DNA from: Alsobacter ponti
GTDB taxonomy: Bacteria > Pseudomonadota > Alphaproteobacteria > Rhizobiales > Beijerinckiaceae
Assembly: GCF_024294805.1 (NCBI RefSeq)
Contig: NZ_JANCLU010000018.1
Span: 42,285-106,284, forward strand
DNA length: 64,000 nt
Direction: 5' to 3'
In this document: piece by piece, positions 9,601 through 18,600 of the stretch
Layout: every line of letters begins with the position of its first letter
How positions within the stretch are numbered: the first letter of the stretch is position 1
Notes under the pieces: model-generated
What the model saw: the letters and a program-made list of their open reading frames with translations, nothing else
Database searches by the model: none
What the model was told of the DNA's origin: nothing
Position numbers and translations under genes: made by a program

Positions 9601-12600
9601 GACGGCGTCGACACCATCGATTATTCGGCGACGTCCGGCGTCACCTTCAATCTGACGACGGGCATCTCCAGCCAGGCTCCCGGAAGCCTCCTGTACGGCG
9701 TCGAGAACGTGATCGGCTCGCTGACGGGCTCGAACTTCCTGACCGGATCGAGCGCCGCGAACCGACTGGAAGGCGGGGCCGCGTCCGACACGCTGCTCGG
9801 CATGGGCGACGCGGATACGCTGATCGGAAACGGCGGCAACGACTCGCTGGTCGGCGACGACACCGCAAGCGGCAGCGCGGACTCGCTCAGCGGCGGCGAC
9901 GGCAACGACACTCTGATCGGCGGCGGCGGCGCGGACACGTTGTCCGGCGGCCTCGGCACGGACACGGCGAGCTACGCGACATCCACAGCGGGCGTCACCG
10001 TCAACCTCAACCTGAGCGGCGCGCAAGCGTCCTCTGGCGACGCATCGAACGACGTGCTCTCCGGAATCGAGAACGTCATCGGAGCGTCGTCCGCCTCGAA
10101 CAATCTGACCGGCGACGGCGCGGCGAACGTGCTCACGGGCGGCTCGGCCGCCGACACCCTATCCGGCAACGCCGGTGATGACAGCCTGGTCGGCCAGGCC
10201 GGAAACGACTCTCTCAACGGTGGGGCGGGCGCCGACACGCTCGACGCCGGCGTTGGGAATGACACGCTTATCGCTGGCGACGGCAACGACTCCATCCTCG
10301 GCGGCGCGGGCTCGGACTCGATCGACGGCGGAACGGGGACGGACACGCTGAGCTACGCGGCTTCCGCCGCGGGCGTCAACGTGGATCTCGCGGCTGCCGA
10401 TGCGCAGGCGGGCGGCGACGCGGCCAACGACACCATCGCCATGGGAACGGTGGAGATTCTGGTCGGCTCCTCCGTCGGCGCGAACCGTCTCGGCGGCTGG
10501 AGTCTCGCGGAGAGCCTGGTCGGCGGAGCGGCGGCGGACACGATCGGCGGCGGCCTGGGGGCGGACACGTTGGATGGCGGCTCGGGGAATGACATCCTCT
10601 TCGCCGGAAAGCGCTTCCTGACCGACTCCGCCTCGACGTCGACGAACATTGCGACTGGCCTGCAAGTAGCGAACTCCGCCATCACGATCGGCTTCCAGAT
10701 CAAGGCCGACGTGACGACGGGCTCTCATCTCGTCACACTGGGCGGCGTCGGCGTGGGATACGGCACCGGCGGCATCACCGTGCAGTTGCCCGACGGATCG
10801 ACAACCACCTACACCTACACCCGTGATACCGCGTGGCACGCCATCGCGCTGCGAGTGGACGCGGATGGATTCAAGCTGTTCGTCGACGGTATTGCCCTGG
10901 CGCGCGGCGCCGCCGCGCTGCCCAATAACGGGACCACGCTCGCGGCAGGCGTGCAACTCGGCGCGGACCCTCGCGACGGGAACGCCTATTTCGACGACAT
11001 CCTCGTCTACAAGCAGTCGCTGACGGATTCGGAGATCGCGCAGCTCGCCACGCGCGACACCACGACGCTGGGCTCGTCCTTCGTCACGAAGTCACCGATA
11101 TTCAGCTCGACCTTCGACACTCCCGGGTTCAATACGGACCGCGACACCAGCGCCAACTCCGTATCGGGCGGCGACGGCAACGACACGCTCGTCGGTGGAA
11201 TTGGCGCGGACACGCTGCTGGGCGGCAACGGCTCGGACAGCCTTCTCGGGGACGCCGGCAATGACTCCCTCGACGGCGGCGCCGACGCCGACACGATGGA
11301 CGGCGGGCTGGGCAACGACGCCTATCGCGTAACGGCGGGCGACTCCGTCACCGAGAGCTCGGCGAGCGGCGGCGCGGACACGGTCTATTCCGAAGTCAAT
11401 TACACGCTCGGGGCGAATCTCGAGGACCTCGTCTACGTGGGAACGGGCGCCTTCACAGGCGTCGGCAATAGCCTGAACAACCGCATCACCGGCGGCGCGG
11501 GCGCTGATTCGCTGGTCGGCGCGGACGGCAGCGACACCATCTTCGGCCTCGCCGGCAACGATACGATCGTCGGCAAGGCCGCCAGCTGGTCAGATGGCAA
11601 CCTCTCGCTCGACGGCGGCGACGGAAATGACAGTCTCGTCGGCGGCTACGGCAACGACACGCTGGCGGGAGGCGACGGCAACGACACGCTGATCCACGGC
11701 TGGTCGAACGATCCCGGTTCCAACAGCCTGGACGGCGGCGCCGGAAACGACCGCATCCAAGCGACCTACAGCGACACGGTGCAGGGCGGCGCGGGCAACG
11801 ACACGCTCATTGCCGTGGCGGGCGCGAGCGCCAACCAGACGATGACGTTCAATATGACGGCGTCGTCCATTGAATTTTTCGACGGAACCCAACGGGCCGG
11901 CGCCGAGAGCGTGACGGGCGGTACCGGCAACGAGACGATCCGCGGCGGCAACGGCGGCGACACGCTGATTTCCGGCGGCGGCGTCGACTCGATCGCTGGC
12001 ATGGACGGCAATGACCTCGTGAAGGGCGTGCTCGTCACCGGCGCCAGGTTCGACGGCGGAGACGGAGCGGACACGTTGTGGCTGGACAACCCGTCCACGG
12101 CCACGAACCTCGAGCTCTATCTCACGCGCGCCAACCTGGGCTTTGCGGGGGGCGTGACGGTCAGCGGATTCGAGGGCCTGGATCTCAGCGCGTTCGCGTC
12201 CACGTCCACCGTCAAGATCGAAGGCACGACCGGAGCCGACACGATCGTCCTCGGAGCAGGGGCCGACACGATCAATGGCATGGGCGGCGCCGACAGCATC
12301 AACGCCGGTGCCGGCAACGACCAGGTCACCTATCGCGATGCCTCGGGCGTCGTGCTCGACGGCGGCGCGGGCGTGGACACGCTGAAGCTGTACTCCGCCA
12401 CGACGGTCAATCTCGGCCTGACCGACCAGACGCTGAACGATTCCGCCAACGTCCGGAACTTTGAAAGCATCGACGCCACCACCGTCGCGGCGGGGGTGTC
12501 CCTGACAGGGAGCACGGGTTCGAACAGCATTGTCGGCAGCGCCTTCGCCGACACGATCGACGGGGGCGGCGGGACCGACACGATCGACGCGGGCGCGGGC

Positions 12601-15600
12601 AATGACCGCGTGATCTGGAGCGGCGCTGGCACGGCGGTCGGCGGCAGCGGCAACGACACGCTCATCGTGTCGGGCAACGCGACGGCCCGTATCGACCTCG
12701 GGCCGTCCGGCTTCGAATCGCTCGACGTCACGGGGTCGCGCACGGCGGCGATGACGGTCACCGGCGGGACGGCCGCGGAGTCGATCCGGACCGGCGGCGA
12801 TCTCGACACCGGCAACGATTCCGTCGATGGCGGCGGGGGCGCGGACACGGTGACCACGGGCGGCGGCAACGACACTGTCGTCTGGCGGGAGGGAGCGTCG
12901 CTCGATGGCGGCGCGGGCTCTGACGCGCTGGTGATCTCGGGGTCGGCCGACTACACGATTAATTTCGGCAACGGCTCGGGTCTCCCCAGCGGGGTCACGA
13001 GTTTCGAGAACATCCTGACCTCCGGCTACACGGGCCGGTTGACGTTGCTGGGCTCGAGCGGCTCAGAGCAGTTGCAGGGCGGCTCGCAGGCCGACACGAT
13101 CCTCGGCAACGGCGGCAACGACACGATCGCCGGCAAGGGCGGTGCGGACAGCCTGGACGGCGGCCAGGGCATCGACACGCTGGATTATTCGGCTTCGGCC
13201 GGCGGCGTCGTCGCGACGCTGGACGCCACCGGAAGGGTTGTCGCCTCGGGCGGCGACGCGCAGGGCGACATCGCGATCAATTTCGAGAACCTGACCGGCT
13301 CCGCGACGGGCGCGGACTCGCTCACCGGCAACTCCGGCGCGAACATCCTGTCCGGAGGTGGCGGAAATGATTCGCTCGTGGGAGGCGCGGGCGCGGACAC
13401 GCTCGACGGCGGAGCTGGAATCGACACCGTCGACTATTCGGCGTCGATCGGCGGCATTACCATCAGTCTTCCCGGCGGTTGGGCGCTGGGCGGCGACGCC
13501 CAGGGCGACGTCGTCATCAACGCGGAGAATGTGATCGGTTCGACGACCGGGGCCAACAATATCGCGGGCTCGGCCGCGGCGAACGCTTTCACTGGCGGTG
13601 CCGGCGCGGACACGCTGATCGGTGGAGGCGGCGCGGACACTCTCATCGGCGGCGGCGGAAACGACCTGCTGATCGGCGGGACGTCCGCCATGATGGGCGT
13701 TTCTGGCTCCGCTTCCACCTCGTCAACGATCAGCAGCCCGGCGGCGATGAGCAACACCGCGTTCGCGCTTTCGATCGCGATCCGAACGGATGTCGGAAGC
13801 ACGGCGCCGGCCTTCGCCGAGTTGGTTGGCGCCAACTGGAACACGACCGCGAGGGCCTTCCCGTCGCTGGGCATTCGCAACAATGGCGGCGCAGCCGAAA
13901 TCATCTACCAGGGCGCGAATGTCGGCGGAGCGTTGACGACGTGGGCTCCGCCGGCCGGTATGAATCCCTACGATGGCGAGCGGCACAGTTTCACTCTCTC
14001 GGTCGACGCGGCGGGCGTGGCGACCGCCTACATGGACGGCGTGGCCCTCACTCTGAAATCGGGCAGTGCGACTGTCGGACTGCTCGCGTTCTCGGGCTCG
14101 ATCACGGCGCGTGTCGGCCTTAGCGGCTCGTTCGGCAACGTCGGGACGCCGGATGCGGAGTACGACAATTTCCTCGTCTACAACCGGGCGCTTACCTCCG
14201 ACGAGGCGAAGCTTCTGGCCCTGGACACCGTCAACGGCGCGCCGGTCCCGACGGGTCTCGTCGCCGCCTACTGCTTCGACGGCTCGAACCCCCTCGCTCC
14301 GATAGGCGGCCTCGGCGGGACGATGGCCGTCACCGGCTCCGCCTCGTATGTGTCCATAGACACGGCGGGCAACAGCCTCGACGGCGCCGCGGGCAACGAC
14401 ACGCTGCTGGGCGGAGGGTTCGCGGACACGCTGCTCGGCGGGACCGGCAACGACTCCATCGACGGAAACGGCGGCGCGGACTCCATCGACGGCGGCGACG
14501 GCAACGACGCCTTGGTCTGGACGGGCGCGGGCACGGTGCTGGGTGGTGCGGGATCCGACACGTTGACGCTGGCCGCGCCCGACGCCGGAATCACCTCGTT
14601 CGTGATCGACATCGCCGCGGCGGGGATCGAGTCCTTCGACGGGTCCGGGCGTACCGAAGCCCAGGACATCACCGGAGGAGCGGGGAACGAGACCATCCTC
14701 ACCGGCGGGGGGGGCGACACGGTGCGTGGCGCCGGAGGGGCCGACAGCATCTCCACCGGCGCCGGCAACGACAGCATCGATCCGGGTGCGGGCGCGGACA
14801 CGGTGCTCGCCGGCAGTGGCGACGATACCGTCGACGCCGGGGATGGGGCCGGTTCGCTGGACGGTTCGACAGGTTCCGATACGCTTCTCTTCACCGGATC
14901 CGCTTCGCACGTCGTCAACTTCCAGACCGGACTGTCGGACGCCACGCGCGTGTCCGGGTTCGAGGCGATCGACGCATCGGCTGCGACCGGCCCGCTCACC
15001 CTGATCGGCTCGACAACCTTGAGTGAGGTCATCAGAGGCGGTACGGGCAACGACAGCATCGATGGCGGAAACGCCGGCACGGTGTTTGGCGGCGCGGGTA
15101 ACGACCGAATCGTCTATCGCTGGGGCGGGTCGGTCGACGGCGGCGCCGGCAACGACACGCTGGTGCTGACCCAGCTTCGCTCAGCCGCCGAGAACGCGTT
15201 CAACCTCGCGGCGGCTGACCAGACCCCGACGACCGATGGGCTGGCTGCGACGAATCTCGAGGCGATCGACGCGAGCGCTCTCGCGACCGCCGTGAACCTG
15301 ACCGGCTCGAGCGGCGCGAACACGCTGCTCGGTGGATCGGCCGGCGACACGATCGCCGGCGGCGGCGGATCCGACTCGCTGGACGGCGGGGCCGGCGACG
15401 ACAGCATCACCGGCTCGACCGGCGCGGACACGATCGTCGGCGGCGCGGGCGACGATACCATCACCGGGGCTGGCGGAAGCGACCAGGTGAGTGCGGGCGA
15501 CGGCAACGACCAGGTCAACACCGCTCTCGGCGGAACCGCCACGCTATCGGGAGGTGCCGGCAACGACACGCTTGCGCTCACGGGCGCTGGCGGCACGCTG

Positions 15601-18600
15601 GACCTGTCGCTCGCCGCCAACCCCTTCACCGGGTTCGAGGCGATCGACGCCGGCGGCCTCACCAGCGCGGTCAATTTCAAGGGCTCGACTGCGGCCGAGA
15701 GCGTGACCGGCTCGGCCTCCGCCGACACGCTGGACGGCGGCGGAGGCGCGGACAGCGTGGACGCCGGCGACGGGGCCGACCGGGTAATCTACCGCAACGT
15801 CGCGGCCACGCTGGACGGCGGCGCGGCGTCCGACACGCTGGTGGTTTCCGGCGCGGTCTCGATCAACCTCGGTCAGAGCGACCAGACCGTTGGCGACAAC
15901 GCGACGGTTCGCAATTTCGAGAACATCGACGCCGCCACGGCGACGGCCGGCGTCTCCGTCATCGGCTCCGCGGCCGCCAATTCCATCGCCGGCTCGGCCT
16001 TTGCCGACACCATCAATGGCGCGGGCGGCGCTGACACGATCGACGCGGGAGGCGGCGACGACAACGTGACCTGGGCGGGATCGGGGTCGGTCATCGGCGG
16101 CGCGGGACAGGACACGCTGTCCATTTCCAGCAACGCCTCGGTGAGCGTGAATCTCTCGTCGACGGGATTCGAAGCGCTGCGTGTGTCGGGGTCGCGTACC
16201 GCGTCCATGACCGTCGTCGGCGGCGTCAACGCCGAGTCGATCATTACGGGCCTCAATACCGACACCGGGGCCGACTCCGTCGATGGCGGCGGCGGGGCGG
16301 ACACAATCTCCACCGGCGGCGGCAACGATACGGTGGTCTGGCGCGACGGCGCGTCGCTGGATGGCGGCGCGGGCTCCGACGCCCTGGTGCTGACGGGTTC
16401 GGACGCGCTCACCCTCGACTTCGGAACCGGAACCCTCTTCGGCGGCCGCGCCGTCAACTTCGAGGGGCTCATCACCAACAACTACACCGGCGCTCTCAAC
16501 CTCATCGGCACCAACGCCTCGCAGATTCTGCAGGGCGGTTCCGCCGCCGACACAATCATCGGGCTCGGCGGCGACGACACCATTGCCGGCAAGGGCGGCG
16601 CGGACAGCCTGGACGGCGGCCAGGGCGTCGACACCCTTGACTACTCGGCCTCGGCCGGTGGCGTCACGGTGACGCTCGCCGACGCCGGGCAGGACACCGT
16701 CTCGGGAGGCGACGCCGACGGCGACACTGCCTACGATTTCGAGAACGTCATCGGCTCCTCGACGGGCGCGGACTCGCTCACCGGCAACTCCGGCGCGAAC
16801 ATCCTGTCGGGTGGCGGCGGCAACGACACGCTCGTTGGCGGCGCGGGCGCGGACACGCTCGACGGTGGAGCCGGAATCGACACCGTCGACTATTCGGCCT
16901 CGGCCGGAGGCGTGATGCTGAGCCTCGTGTCGGGGACAGGCGTTGGCGGAGACGCGCAGGGCGACGTCGTCTCGAACGTCGAGAACATCATCGGCTCGAC
17001 GACCGGGTCAAATGTTCTTACGGGCACGGCTGGGGCGAACTCTCTGACGGGCGGCAACGCCGCCGACACGCTCACCGGTGGAGGCGGGGCGGACACTCTC
17101 TTGGGCTTTGGCGGCAACGATTCGCTGACCGGCGGGTCTACGGCCAACAACAGCCTCGACGGCGGCGCGGGCAACGACACGCTGCTGGGCGGCGCATTCT
17201 TCGACGCGGTGCGGGGCGACACACTGCTGGGCGGAGCCGGTAACGACTCCATCGACGGGAATGGCGGCAAGGATTCGGTCGATGGGGGCGACGGCAACGA
17301 CGTCTTGCTATGGACTGGCGACGGCACGGTGCTGGGCGGCGCGGGATCGGACACGCTGACGCTGGTTGGATTGGATACCGGGATCACCTTGTTCCAAATC
17401 GACATCGGTGCGTCGGGAATCGAATCCTACAACGGCTCTTCGCGAGGCGAGGTGCAGAGAGTCACGGGCGGCACGGGCAACGAGACGATCACCACCGGAA
17501 GCGGCGCGGACAGAGTGAACAGCGGCGCGGGCAACGACAGGATAACCACGGGCGCAGGCAACGACACCATCAACTCCGGAACCGGACAGGACACGGTGCT
17601 CGCGGGGGATGGCGACGACTCCGTCGTGGCTGACGGCTCCGCCATGTGGCTGGACGGCGGCACGGGCACCAACTACCTCGGTTTCACAGGAGCCGACGAC
17701 CACAACGTCAACCTTGTCAACAACACCATCGACGCCGGCACGGCCAATCAAGGCTTCGTCGACAACTTCAGGAGGATCAACGCTGGGGTGGCGACCGGCA
17801 ATTTCACCGTGATTGGGGCAGCACAGACGTTCGCGTGGTTTGTCGGCGGCGCCGGCAACGACAGCATCGACCTTGGCGAGGCCGCCTACGAGACCATCAG
17901 GGGCGGCGCTGGGAACGACCGCATCGTCTATTGGGCCGGACAAGACAACGGGATCCTGGATGGCGAGGCCGGGCAGGACACGTTGGTGCTCGGAAGCCGC
18001 GACGGCAACTATGTCTATGACCTCGCCGCCAACGACCAGTCCCCGTCCAATGACGGCGACATCACGGTCCAGGGTTTCGAGGCCATCGACGCGAGCCGGC
18101 TTTCGGCGACCGTGTATCTGCGGGGCACGACCAACGCGGACACCCTGATCGGCAGCTCCGCCGCCGACGGGCTGATAGGACGCGGAGGCGCCGACTCCCT
18201 CGACGGGCGCGCGGGCGACGACGCCATCACGGTGCTGTTGGGAGGCAACGCCACCGCGGTTGGCGGTTCGGGCAACGACACGCTCGTCATATCCGGCGCG
18301 GGCGGCGCCATCGACTTCACCGGCGCGTTGGCGTCCGGACTGATGGCCTCCGCCTTCGAAAGGCTCGACGCGAGTGGGGCGACGTCGGCGGTCAACTTCC
18401 TGGGAACGACGTCCGCCGACAGCGTGACGGGCTCGCAATATGCCGACACGATCGACGGCAAGGGCGGCGGCGACTCGATCGCGGCGGGCGCCGGCGACGA
18501 CCGGGTGATCTATTCGAACGTCACGGGCGCGATCCTGGCGGGCGAGGCCGGCAACGATATACTCGTGCTCGGCGCGACGACGCCGGGCCTCGTCGTGAAC

